From an uncultured Candidatus Saccharibacteria bacterium (GTDB taxonomy: Bacteria; Patescibacteriota; Saccharimonadia; Saccharimonadales; Saccharimonadaceae), in NCBI GenBank assembly GCA_938036845.1, contig CALHWA010000049.1:1-13139 (forward strand): a stretch of 13,139 nt of DNA, read 5' to 3'. Shown in pieces: positions 5,921 to 13,139 of the stretch; positions within the stretch are counted from its first letter, which is position 1; each line of letters starts with the position of its first letter. The notes beneath the pieces are model-generated. The model ran no database searches. It was given only the letters and a program-made list of their open reading frames with translations, and was not told the DNA's origin. The position numbers were made by a program, and so were the translations under genes.

Positions 5921-7408
5921 TTATTTAGCGAACTCGATCGCTCGTGTCTCGCGGATCACATTGACTTTGATTGTACCAGGGTACTGCATAGTACTCTCAA
6001 TCTTCGTGGCGATATCGCGCGCGAGTTTAATAGCACTGAGGTCATCCACAACCTCTGGCCGGACGATGACACGTACTTCGCGCCCAGCACTAATTGCATA
6101 GGCTTTGTCGATGCCGCGGAAGCTAGTCGCAACATTCTCGAGGTCACGCATGCGCTCAACGAAGTTCTCGGCGCTCATGTTGCGTGCGCCAGGCCGAGCA
6201 GCACTGGCTGCATCGCACACCCGCACAACGATCGCCTCAGGCGTTGTGGCTTCAATATCATCGTGATGAGCCTCAATGGCGTGGCAAATTGCCTCGCTCA
6301 AACCTGCCTTGCGGGCCAGCTCCGCCCCAATGTGGTGGTGCTTACCTTCCATCTTGTGCGTCACCGCCTTGCCCATGTCGTGGAGTAGCGTGGCGATCTT
6401 CACAGTGCGTACATCTGCCCCAATCTCTGCTGCGATTAGCCCGGCAATCTGGGCCATCTCGGTACTGTGCTTCAAGACGTTTTGGCCGTAACTGGTCCGG
6501 AACTTCAGCTCACCCACAAGGTGGAGCAACTCCTTTGGAATACCAGCTACGCCAATCTCACGCGCCGCATCTTCACCAGCCCGCACGACTTCTTTGTCAA
6601 TCTGCTTGTTTGCCTTGGCCACGACCTCTTCGATGCGACCAGGGTGGATCCGCCCATCCTTCATGAGCATCTCGAGGCTCAGGCGTGCCACTTGGCGTCG
6701 TACTGGATCAAAGCTACTAAGGACAATCATCCCTGGCGTGTCATCCACTAAGATGTCAACACCAGTAGCTCGCTGCAGCGCCTGGATATTGCGCCCTTCT
6801 TTACCAATGATGCGACCCTTCATATCGTCGTCGGGCAGCTTGATGGCCGTCACCGTGCGCTCGGCTGTCACTTCGCTACTCATGCGCTCCATTGCCGTCA
6901 CGAGGATCATCTGGGCCTTCTCCTCGGCATCGTCCATCGCTTCACGCTGTAATTTATCAACCAAGCCAGTCAAGTCCTGGCGGATATCACGCTCGGTCAT
7001 ATGCATCAGTTTGCTGGCGGCGTCTTGCTTGGTGAGGCCAGCGATTTTCTCGAGCTTAGCCTGCTGCCGGCCCCGAATTTCACGGATCTCATTCTTGAGC
7101 TCGTCGACCTCTGTCTCGCTCTTGCGGAGCTTCTCACTGCGGCGATCGAGCTCGTCGAGCTTGCGATCGAGGCTTGCCTCGCGCTCGAGCAAGCGATTCT
7201 CCGTCTTTTGCATCGCGCGGCGGCGCTCATTCTCGATCCGCAGTGCCTCGTCCTTGGCCTTGAGGACGATATCGCCCGCCTGCTGTTTGGCCTGAGCCAA
7301 TTCCTTGTCGATTGTCCGCTGGCCATTGGTGGTTTGCTGGCGATCGTAGACATACTTGCCACCAAAACCAAGCGCCACGCCAATCGCCGCGAAGAGTACT
7401 TCTATCAT
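5921..7408 (-). CDS. rny: Ribonuclease Y
   Basis: A 495-aa membrane-anchored endoribonuclease that starts mRNA decay. In order: an N-terminal membrane helix (EVLFAAIGVALGFGG, 3-17); a long, highly charged coiled coil (about 30-160, rich in Glu, Lys, Arg); a KH RNA-binding domain with GRIIGKEGRNI (198-208); and an HD domain with H314 (LKHSTEMA), the HD pair H343-D344 in LLHDMGKA, HHH near 357-359 and D399. Length and order match the RNase Y family well. The ATG at 7408 is preceded by AGAAAGGAA at good distance. Its promoter lies about 95 bases upstream and its terminator directly downstream, so it appears to be transcribed alone. Confidence 0.97.
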   Translation of the reverse strand: MIEVLFAAIGVALGFGGKYVYDRQQTTNGQRTIDKELAQAKQQAGDIVLKAKDEALRIENERRRAMQKTENRLLEREASLDRKLDELDRRSEKLRKSETEVDELKNEIREIRGRQQAKLEKIAGLTKQDAASKLMHMTERDIRQDLTGLVDKLQREAMDDAEEKAQMILVTAMERMSSEVTAERTVTAIKLPDDDMKGRIIGKEGRNIQALQRATGVDILVDDTPGMIVLSSFDPVRRQVARLSLEMLMKDGRIHPGRIEEVVAKANKQIDKEVVRAGEDAAREIGVAGIPKELLHLVGELKFRTSYGQNVLKHSTEMAQIAGLIAAEIGADVRTVKIATLLHDMGKAVTHKMEGKHHHIGAELARKAGLSEAICHAIEAHHDDIEATTPEAIVVRVCDAASAARPGARNMSAENFVERMRDLENVATSFRGIDKAYAISAGREVRVIVRPEVVDDLSAIKLARDIATKIESTMQYPGTIKVNVIRETRAIEFAK

Positions 7409-7464
7409 GGTATTCCTTTCTCCGGATATGTGTTGTTCTTATTACATCAGACTTACGTCAGCCC

Positions 7465-7474
7465 ACACCGGTGT
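7465..7474. repeat. Palindrome in the RNase Y leader
   Basis: ACACCGGTGT is a perfect 10-base palindrome inside the predicted 93-base rny leader. It could be an operator or part of a leader structure; it may be chance. Confidence 0.2.
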
Positions 7475-7502
7475 TATCAAACATTAAAACTATCTACAGA
7501 CT

Positions 7503-7537
7503 AGTATATTGTATCGCGTTTTGGCCAATTTGCGCAA
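7503..7537 (-). promoter_or_regulatory. Promoter region of rny
   Basis: On the minus strand TTGCGC (7537-7532), 18 bases, TACAAT (7513-7508), with an overlapping TATACT at 7508-7503. The leader would be about 90 bases and contains a good ribosome binding site. Confidence 0.45.
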
Positions 7538-7602
7538 CTGGCAATATAAAGGTCTATCTATTTACAGAGGTAACGATTTATTACCCTTATGCTTCATACT
7601 AG

Positions 7603-7992
7603 CTACTTCTTTGGCTGGGTGATATGTGCAGCTGCACCATACTGAGGCAAGACAATGCTATCATCCTCACCATGTGCCAGCCGCCTAAGGCAGGCAGCGC
7701 GCCAATCATCACCGGTTGCACCAACGATCGGGATGTGCTGCTCGTGTGCGAGTGTATTGAGCACCGTTAGGCCAATCCGCAGCCCTGTAAAGCTCCCTGG
7801 CCCGGGCAACACCCCGATGCCAGTGACATCCACTAGTGTCTTGCCATGTTCGGCCAGGCGATCGCGCAGATACATCAGCATATCACGCGCCAGTGTGCGG
7901 CCAGCTGGCCACTCATAGCTCGTCTGAGTACCAGTGTCATCTACCAATGTTAGCTCCACGACCATCCCTGCGCTATTCCACAAAATAATCAC
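7603..7992 (-). CDS. tsaB: tRNA threonylcarbamoyladenosine biosynthesis protein TsaB, short form
   Basis: A 129-aa TsaB/YeaZ-like protein. In the t6A pathway TsaB pairs with TsaD and, with TsaE, helps transfer the threonylcarbamoyl group to A37 of ANN-decoding tRNAs. The family signature GVLPGPGSFTGLRIGLTVLN (60-79) is clear, as is the following PIVGATGDDW segment. Typical TsaB is around 230 aa with two ASKHA-like lobes; here only the first lobe is present, ending with YGAAAHITQPKK. The N-terminus also lacks the usual DTS motif (LWNSAG instead). There is no frameshift evidence and the stop is clean, so this looks like a natural reduced form. The ATG overlaps the tsaE stop by 4 bases (ATGA), so the two are translationally coupled. 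Confidence 0.85.
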   Translation of the reverse strand: MIILWNSAGMVVELTLVDDTGTQTSYEWPAGRTLARDMLMYLRDRLAEHGKTLVDVTGIGVLPGPGSFTGLRIGLTVLNTLAHEQHIPIVGATGDDWRAACLRRLAHGEDDSIVLPQYGAAAHITQPKK

Positions 7993-8447
7993 GCCGATAC
8001 CTCCTGGAGAAGCTGCGCAGACACTACACCACCCGCCTCAATATCCAGCTGACGAGCGGTTTCGCTCTGTGCAGTAATGGTGATCGTTAGGTGATCGGGT
8101 GGGACGACATCCGCTACAGCCTGAGCCCACTCTATGATGGTCACTGTGCGGGGCTCAGCAATCGCCTCTGCCAGCTCAAGCTGCATCACCCCTGCATCGC
8201 CCAAACGATAAAAATCATAATGCGCAAGCTGGATATCATCGCGCCCGTGGTAGAGCCTACTAATCGTAAAAGTTGGGCTCTGGATATCATCGGTAATGGC
8301 GAGGCCGTGCGCAACCCCCTTGACGAACGTTGTCTTGCCCGCGCCAATATCCCCCACTAGCACAATCACCTCACCACCGCGCAATGCCTGGCCGAGGCGC
8401 TGCCCAAGTTGTAATGTATCAGCAAGTGATTGACAGATAACACGCAT
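7989..8447 (-). CDS. tsaE: tRNA threonylcarbamoyladenosine biosynthesis ATPase TsaE
   Basis: A 152-aa P-loop ATPase of the YjeE/TsaE family, needed for t6A formation on tRNA with TsaB and TsaD. Motifs are Walker A GDIGAGKTT (32-40), SPTFTISRLY (57-66), HYDFYRL (76-82) and the TIIEWA strand (103-108), all characteristic. Length is normal for the family. ATG 8447 lies right after a TATACT, so the predicted leader is about 3 bases and there is no room for a Shine-Dalgarno sequence. It is first in the tsaE-tsaB operon and divergent from pilB, with 99 bases between the starts. TsaD and TsaC are not in the window. Confidence 0.95.
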   Translation of the reverse strand: MRVICQSLADTLQLGQRLGQALRGGEVIVLVGDIGAGKTTFVKGVAHGLAITDDIQSPTFTISRLYHGRDDIQLAHYDFYRLGDAGVMQLELAEAIAEPRTVTIIEWAQAVADVVPPDHLTITITAQSETARQLDIEAGGVVSAQLLQEVSA

Positions 8448-8456
8448 ACTGGCTCT

Positions 8457-8462
8457 AGTATA
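8457..8462 (-). promoter_or_regulatory. -10 box of tsaE-tsaB
   Basis: TATACT on the minus strand ends 9 bases before the tsaE ATG, predicting a start about 3 bases before the start codon. No clear -35. Confidence 0.45.
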
Positions 8463-8527
8463 GCACAGCCTTACCTCCGTTGATACGAATATCGCTCTAT
8501 CCTCTAGTCAGCATAAGCATAATGAGC

Positions 8528-8533
8528 TACAAT
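8528..8533 (+). promoter_or_regulatory. Possible -10 box of pilB-pilC
   Basis: TACAAT ends 13 bases before the pilB ATG, giving a leader of about 7 bases. A -35 is not evident and no Shine-Dalgarno precedes the ATG. The call rests on the same spacing pattern seen at other genes here. Confidence 0.35.
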
Positions 8534-8546
8534 AAGCGTAAGTACT

Positions 8547-10328
8547 ATGCATATATCTGATTCTACTATCGTCAAACTTCTCGAGCGCAGTGGCGCTGCA
8601 ACCAGCCAGCAGCTCCAACCACTGGTGAGTGAGGCTGCGTCGTCTAATTTGCGACTGCAAGACATTGTCTTGCAAAACAACCTCATCGACGAGCGTACCC
8701 TCACTAAGCTCTATGCCACCTACGCCGACATCCCCTACATCGAGCTCGACCCCCGCGACATCCCCTCCGACATCCTCATGCGCATCCCTGAGCGAATTGC
8801 GCGCCAGTATAACGCTGTCATCTTCAAGATCGACCCTGATGGGCTCATCCACCTCGCGATGGACGACCCAGACGATGTGCAAGCCGTCAACTTTATCGAG
8901 AAGGAAATTGGCACCAACACTCGTGTCTACATTGCGCCGCGCAGTAACATCTTAGAGTGTCTTGAGGGATACCGCGGCGATGTAACGCAGGAGCTCAAGG
9001 AAGTGATCGACATCCAGCGTGAGGATGATGGCTCTAACCAAAAAGTGACCGAAGCAGAGGTAGCAGAAGACTCACCAATCGCCCAGACGGTTAACCTGTT
9101 ACTGGAATACGCCATTCGCAGCAACGCCAGCGATATCCACATCGAGCCCCGCGAGCAATTTGTGCAGGTACGTTACCGGATTGATGGCGTTCTTAAGGAA
9201 GTAAACCGCCTACCCAAGAATGTGCTTGGTGCGCTCGTAAGCCGTATTAAGATCCTCTCCAACCTCAAGATAGACGAACGCCGCGTACCGCAAGACGGTC
9301 GCTTTAAGATCAAAGTCGCAGGCAAGCAATATGCCCTGCGCGTCAGCACGCTACCCATCGCTGACGGTGAGAAGGTGGTGATGCGTATCCTCGACGAATC
9401 AAACCAAGCAGTGACGCTCGAGCAGCTCGGCTACTGGGGCCATTCGCTGGCTGTTATTAACCAAGCATTGACCGAGCCCAATGGGATGATCCTCGTGACG
9501 GGCCCGACCGGGAGTGGCAAGTCTACCTCACTTTTCTCCGTCCTTTCGATGCTTAATACACCTGAGGTCAATATCTCAACCATTGAGGATCCCGTCGAGT
9601 ATAAGATCCCCGGCGTCAACCAAACCCAAACCAATAGCAAAGCTGGTATGACCTTCGCCAGTGGCCTGCGCGCTCTACTGCGCCAAGACCCAAACATCAT
9701 CATGGTGGGTGAGATCCGCGATGGCGAGACAGCTAACCTTGGCGTGCAAGCTGCCCTAACCGGCCACTTGGTATTTAGTACACTCCACACCAACAATGCC
9801 GCTACCTGCTTGCCGCGCCTGCTGGATATGGGGATCGAGCCCTTCCTGATCGCTAGTACCGTTAAGGCTGTGGTGGGCCAGCGCTTGGTGCGCCGTCTCT
9901 GTATGAACTGCCGCCAGAGCTATGTACCCAACCAAACAGAGGTTGCAGAGATCGTCCGCCTCTTTCACCTTGCACCGGGTCAAAATTTCTATTACATCCA
10001 CCAGCTTGAGGCCCAGGCTATCGTCCAAAAGGTCGGTGGTGAGACACCCTGGGGCACGACGGACACCACCATCGTTGCCCTCTGGCAGCCAAACCCAAAT
10101 GGCTGCGATGAGTGTAATCACACCGGCTTCAAGGGCCGGGTGGGTATCTACGAAGTCCTCGGCACTTCGCGCGAAATCCAAAAGATGATTATCGGCGGCA
10201 ATACCAGCAACGAAATCCAAGACCAAGCCGTCGCCGAGGGGATGACCACTATGCTCACCGATGGATTAATAAAAGCAATCCGCGGCAACACCACTGTAGA
10301 AGAAGTGCTCCGCGTCACAAAGGAATAA
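8547..10328 (+). CDS. pilB: Type IV pilus assembly ATPase PilB
   Basis: A 593-aa GspE/PilB-family hexameric ATPase that powers pilus extension at the cytoplasmic face. In order: an N-terminal T2SSE/MshEN-like domain (about 1-145); SDIHIEPRE and VRYRIDG (195-214) at the start of the ATPase core; Walker A GPTGSGKS (319-326); Asp-box IEDPVEY (346-352); Walker B region LRQDPNIIMVGEIRDGET (378-395); His-box TGHLVFSTLHTNNA (405-418); and a zinc-binding pair C452xxC455 with C520xxC523. The 64 residues between the two CxxC pairs are about twice what I know for GspE. The full N-terminal domain and the tetracysteine motif favour PilB over the retraction ATPase PilT. pilC follows after one base, so the two form an operon. 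Confidence 0.96.
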   Translation: MHISDSTIVKLLERSGAATSQQLQPLVSEAASSNLRLQDIVLQNNLIDERTLTKLYATYADIPYIELDPRDIPSDILMRIPERIARQYNAVIFKIDPDGLIHLAMDDPDDVQAVNFIEKEIGTNTRVYIAPRSNILECLEGYRGDVTQELKEVIDIQREDDGSNQKVTEAEVAEDSPIAQTVNLLLEYAIRSNASDIHIEPREQFVQVRYRIDGVLKEVNRLPKNVLGALVSRIKILSNLKIDERRVPQDGRFKIKVAGKQYALRVSTLPIADGEKVVMRILDESNQAVTLEQLGYWGHSLAVINQALTEPNGMILVTGPTGSGKSTSLFSVLSMLNTPEVNISTIEDPVEYKIPGVNQTQTNSKAGMTFASGLRALLRQDPNIIMVGEIRDGETANLGVQAALTGHLVFSTLHTNNAATCLPRLLDMGIEPFLIASTVKAVVGQRLVRRLCMNCRQSYVPNQTEVAEIVRLFHLAPGQNFYYIHQLEAQAIVQKVGGETPWGTTDTTIVALWQPNPNGCDECNHTGFKGRVGIYEVLGTSREIQKMIIGGNTSNEIQDQAVAEGMTTMLTDGLIKAIRGNTTVEEVLRVTKE

Positions 10329-10329
10329 C

Positions 10330-11547
10330 ATGCCACAATTTCGCTACATCGCCATCACGAACAAAAACGACTCCATTAATGGGACGATCGACGCCCCTGA
10401 TCGTGCCAGTGCCTTAGCCAGCCTGAGCCGCCAAGGCGTGCGACCGATTAGTGCTGAGGAAGTCAAGCCAAAGCGCGCCAGCTTTGCTCTCTTTGGCGGC
10501 AACAAGGTCAAGAGTGAAGACTTGGTGATGTTTACCCGCCAGCTCAGTGCCATGGTGTCGGCTGGTGTGCCGTTGCTGCGCGCCATGGGTTCGCTGCACG
10601 ACCACACCAGTAGCAAAGCCCTCCAAATAGTGACAGGCGACCTGCTACGCGATGTTGAGGGCGGTATGGCACTCGCCGACGCACTCGAAAAGCACCCAGA
10701 GACCTTCAACACCGTTTTTATTAACATGGTGCGCGCGGGTGAGGCGGCTGGTATTCTTGATGACATCCTCAAACGCCTGGCCATGCAACAAGAAAAAAAC
10801 GCCAGTATGCGCAAAAAAATCAAAAGCGCCATGACATACCCTACCGTGCTCATTGTTATCACCATTGCCGCCTTTTTTGGCTTGATGGTCTTTGTTATTC
10901 CACAAATCGGCAGTATTGTGCGTGGCCTCGGCGGGCCAGATGCCAAGTTACCCGCCATTACCGAGTTTATGCTCGGATTGAGCGCGTTTATCATTCAATA
11001 TGGAATCTTTATCATTGCTGCGCTCGGTGCGGGGATATACTTCTTCCGCCGCTATATCAAGACACCAGCAGGCAAACTCTGGCTCCACACCATCATTCTC
11101 AAGATACCAAAAATCAACGATATCATCACTAAAATCGCCGTTGCCCGCTTTGCTCGCACGTTCTCGGCGTTGATGGGGTCGGGGGTAGCAGTGCTCGAAT
11201 CCCTCCGCGTGACTGCCCGAGCGGTGGGCAACAAAGTCTACGAAAATGCCCTCAATGATGCTGCCGAGCAAGTCAAAAACGGGCGCAACCTCTCGAGTAT
11301 CATCGAAAAAAATCCACTCTTCCCGCCCATCGTAGCGCAAATGCTTTCCGTTGGCGAAGAGACTGGCCAGACCGACACCGTGCTGGTAAAGGTAGCAGAT
11401 TATTATGAGGAGGAAGTGGACGTCGCGATCGATGGCATCAGCTCCATCATCGAGCCCGTCATGATCGTCATCATGGGCGGTATGGTCGGGCTCATTGCCG
11501 CCTCGGTGATGTTGCCAATCTCGAATATGGCAAACCAGATTAAGTAA
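10330..11547 (+). CDS. pilC: Type IV pilus inner-membrane platform protein PilC
   Basis: A 405-aa GspF/PilC-family membrane protein that couples PilB to pilin polymerisation. A short N-terminal segment (FRYIAITNKNDSINGTIDA) is followed by two T2SSF domains: about 68-191 (FTRQLSAMVSAGVPLLRAM) and about 271-393 (FARTFSALMGSGVAVLESL). Membrane helices are at about 170-192, 216-238 and 373-395, matching the usual topology. Each repeat carries its GE motif (VRAGEAAG, LSVGEETGQ). The ATG lies one base after the pilB stop, with AAGGA in the end of pilB as ribosome binding site. No clear terminator follows; a 201-base spacer separates it from pilM. Confidence 0.96.
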   Translation: MPQFRYIAITNKNDSINGTIDAPDRASALASLSRQGVRPISAEEVKPKRASFALFGGNKVKSEDLVMFTRQLSAMVSAGVPLLRAMGSLHDHTSSKALQIVTGDLLRDVEGGMALADALEKHPETFNTVFINMVRAGEAAGILDDILKRLAMQQEKNASMRKKIKSAMTYPTVLIVITIAAFFGLMVFVIPQIGSIVRGLGGPDAKLPAITEFMLGLSAFIIQYGIFIIAALGAGIYFFRRYIKTPAGKLWLHTIILKIPKINDIITKIAVARFARTFSALMGSGVAVLESLRVTARAVGNKVYENALNDAAEQVKNGRNLSSIIEKNPLFPPIVAQMLSVGEETGQTDTVLVKVADYYEEEVDVAIDGISSIIEPVMIVIMGGMVGLIAASVMLPISNMANQIK

Positions 11548-11694
11548 GGCTGGGCTCCCCATTCTCCGTCAGCGTTTCATGCCACGCATCAGTTCTTTAT
11601 CCGATGGCGTGATCCGCCACTGGCCAGCAACCTGTCTTTTCTGCCATTATCACATCACGAACAACAGTCTACCGATCCATGACAATCCTCCTCA

Positions 11695-11708
11695 AAACGC
11701 TAGCGTTT
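11695..11708. promoter_or_regulatory. Palindrome over the pilM -35 region
   Basis: AAACGCTAGCGTTT is a perfect 14-base palindrome. With a 17-base spacer, the -35 hexamer of the pilM promoter would fall at 11702-11707, inside it. This is a typical position for a repressor or activator site, but the regulator is unknown. Confidence 0.4.
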
Positions 11709-11721
11709 ATCATATCGCTTA

Positions 11722-11730
11722 TGCTATAAT
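11722..11730 (+). promoter_or_regulatory. Extended -10 promoter of pilM-pilN
   Basis: TGC-TATAAT is an extended -10 box; transcription would start near 11737, leaving about 12 bases of leader before ATG 11749. It indicates that pilM-pilN can be transcribed separately from pilB-pilC. Confidence 0.55.
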
Positions 11731-11748
11731 GACGGAAACGAACGTATC

Positions 11749-12807
11749 ATGGCAAAGTTATTTTATCGCGACAAACCAATCATCGGTCTCGACATTAGTC
11801 AGACAGGCATCAAAATCATGTCGATCGACTCCAAGCGCTGGCTCGTACTGGGCTATGGTTCGCTCGACCTCGACCCCAAGGAAGTCCAAACGTCTCTCGA
11901 CAACCCTGATGACTCCTACCTGGCCGAGCGCCTCAGCTCGCTCATCAACGAACATCTCATTGGCAACCTTGGTAGCGATCACGTAGTGATTGGTGTGCCA
12001 ACCAGCCGCACCTACTCGCGCACTTTCATGATCCCAGCCAAAGAAGCAGCGCACCTCGATGGCGCTATCCAGGTAGAGGTCGATCAGTATATTCCGCTGC
12101 CGCTCGATTCACTTTACGTTGATTATGAAGTGATCGAGCACACCAAAGAGCAGCTCAACGTTGTGATGTCAGCCGTGCCCAAGCAGCTGGTCGACGCCTG
12201 TTTGCAAGCAGCCGAGGCAGTAGGACTCGTGCCGGTGGTTGTTGAGCCCAATATCAACGCTATTGCGCGCGTGCTCGACAGCGCTGATGCTGGCAACCTT
12301 CTCACGCTCGTCGTCGATATTGGCCCAGCGAGTACCGATATCGCTGTGCTAGATAAAAGTGCCGTCCGCCTGACTGGTGGGGTGGCAATTGGCGGTAATA
12401 CCTTCACTATCGACATCTCGAAGCATCTCAACATCACACTCGAGAATGCCCACCAGCTCAAGGTGCTCAATGGCCTCTCGCCTGGGCCACGCCAAGCTGG
12501 CATCACTGAGGCACTCAAACCAAGCCTTAAGCGCATTAGTACCGAAATTCGCAAAGTGATCCGCTATTATAACGACCGGATTGGCGATGAACGTAAGATC
12601 GAGCAAATCGTCATCGTCGGTGGTGGTAGCAATGTACCAGGCATGGGTGACTTCTTCACCAACGACCTCGTCATGCCAGTGCGCGTCGTTAATCCATGGC
12701 AAAAGCTCGACTTTGGCAAGCTCCAGCAGCCACAAAAGCAGTTTCGGCCTCGGTATATCAGTGTTGCAGGCCTGGCCAGCCTTAGTAGTGGGGAGATTTG
12801 GAAATGA
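11749..12807 (+). CDS. pilM: Type IV pilus assembly protein PilM (actin-like)
   Basis: A 352-aa actin/FtsA-like ATPase-fold protein that forms a cytoplasmic ring and binds the N-terminal tail of PilN. Motifs of the fold are visible: phosphate 1 IGLDISQTGIK (12-22), the PilM-typical EVDQYIPLPLD (110-120), phosphate 2 VVDIGPASTDIAV (188-200), and the adenosine motif VIVGGGSNVPG (288-298). Length is normal. The family start supports ATG 11749 (AKLFYRDKPIIGLDI). Only a weak GGAA precedes it. The stop overlaps the start of pilN by 4 bases (ATGA), which agrees with the known PilM-PilN complex. Confidence 0.95.
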   Translation: MAKLFYRDKPIIGLDISQTGIKIMSIDSKRWLVLGYGSLDLDPKEVQTSLDNPDDSYLAERLSSLINEHLIGNLGSDHVVIGVPTSRTYSRTFMIPAKEAAHLDGAIQVEVDQYIPLPLDSLYVDYEVIEHTKEQLNVVMSAVPKQLVDACLQAAEAVGLVPVVVEPNINAIARVLDSADAGNLLTLVVDIGPASTDIAVLDKSAVRLTGGVAIGGNTFTIDISKHLNITLENAHQLKVLNGLSPGPRQAGITEALKPSLKRISTEIRKVIRYYNDRIGDERKIEQIVIVGGGSNVPGMGDFFTNDLVMPVRVVNPWQKLDFGKLQQPQKQFRPRYISVAGLASLSSGEIWK

Positions 12808-13139
12808 TTAATCTATTGCCACCAGCGTATAAAAAACAGCTCGCTGCGAGCCGCACCAACACCTTGCTACGCCGCTATGTCGTGCTCCTGTTTGTCTTAG
12901 TCTTTGTTGTTTTGGCTGAAATTGGCGGCGTGTACTTCTTCATCGCAACCGAGCGTGGCCGCAACGAAGCTGCCGTAGAGCGCAACCACAACAAAACTGC
13001 CGAATACGCCACCGTCAAGCGTGAAGCTACTGAGTTCAAGGCCAACCTCACGACAGCCAAAGCCATCCTTGACCAACAGGTCTCGTACACCCGTCTCATC
13101 AAGCTCATTGCCGACCGCCTCCCGCCCAACGTTATCATT
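12804..13139 (+). CDS. pilN: Type IV pilus assembly protein PilN, N-terminal part
   Basis: 112 codons from ATG 12804 run to the right edge without a stop. The protein begins MINLLPPAYKKQ, the INLLP tail that in known PilN proteins binds PilM; a membrane helix follows at about 25-47 (VVLLFVLVFVVLAEIGGVYFF spans it), then a charged helical region outside the membrane (ATERGRNEAAVERNHNKTAE). The order and topology fit PilN, a bitopic protein that forms the alignment subcomplex with PilM and PilO. The start overlaps the pilM stop by 4 bases. PilO is expected next but lies outside the window. Confidence 0.88.
   Translation, partial: MINLLPPAYKKQLAASRTNTLLRRYVVLLFVLVFVVLAEIGGVYFFIATERGRNEAAVERNHNKTAEYATVKREATEFKANLTTAKAILDQQVSYTRLIKLIADRLPPNVII

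Larger units (their letters stand above)
11548..11748. other. pilC-pilM spacer with possible minus-strand gene remnant
   Basis: Besides the pilM promoter, the minus strand shows a strong GAGGAGG followed by ATG GAT CGG TAG, so the frame closes after three codons. Further on, another frame reads QVAGQWRITPSDKELMRG to a stop. This pattern could be the remains of a frameshifted small gene, or chance. Confidence 0.2.

Noticed and set aside
6184..7504. Several long plus-strand ORFs opposite RNase Y
   Set aside because: They are low-complexity Ser/Arg/Leu-rich reflections of the rny coiled coil and have no domains.

Overview
The window looks like a chromosomal segment of a Candidate Phyla Radiation bacterium, most likely Candidatus Saccharibacteria (TM7). 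This is inference from gene content: a type IV pilus block (pilB, pilC, pilM, pilN), a very short TsaB beside TsaE, RNase Y, a sortase, and gpmA near enolase. TGA ends several genes (pilM, the radical SAM gene), so the standard code is used, unlike Gracilibacteria/Absconditabacteria, which read UGA as glycine.

Layout. 1-1140: an AT-richer accessory stretch on the minus strand with a 63-aa peptide ORF, a radical SAM/SPASM-like gene whose 5' part (with the CxxxCxxC motif) is missing, and the start of an unrecognised gene that overlaps it and leaves the window. 1175-1481: a two-gene proline tRNA unit (CGG then UGG anticodon, minus strand) with its own promoter and a probable terminator. 1620-2270: 2,3-bisphosphoglycerate-dependent phosphoglycerate mutase (minus). 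2444-2824: a small secreted protein (minus) with a structured mRNA leader and a clear terminator. 3064-4344: enolase (plus) with a strong terminator. 4695-5333: a membrane-anchored sortase (plus). 5334-5920: no convincing gene. 5921-7408: RNase Y (minus). 7603-8447: tsaE-tsaB operon (minus). 8547 to the end: pilB-pilC, then pilM-pilN under a separate promoter.

How the genes fit together. Phosphoglycerate mutase and enolase are successive steps of lower glycolysis, split here by a divergently read secreted-protein gene. TsaE and TsaB belong to the machinery that makes t6A37 on ANN-decoding tRNAs. PilB (extension ATPase), PilC (inner-membrane platform), PilM (actin-like ring) and PilN (bitopic partner of PilM) form the inner-membrane motor of a type IV pilus. 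No pilin, PilT or prepilin peptidase lies in the window.

No clear new system is visible. The points most worth a second look are: an A19-U56 swap for the conserved G19-C56 tertiary pair in tRNA-Pro(UGG); several genes whose -10 box sits 6-10 bases before the start codon, implying leaderless mRNAs; the truncated radical SAM locus with its overlapping peptide ORF; a two-copy intergenic motif; and a palindrome on the pilM promoter.
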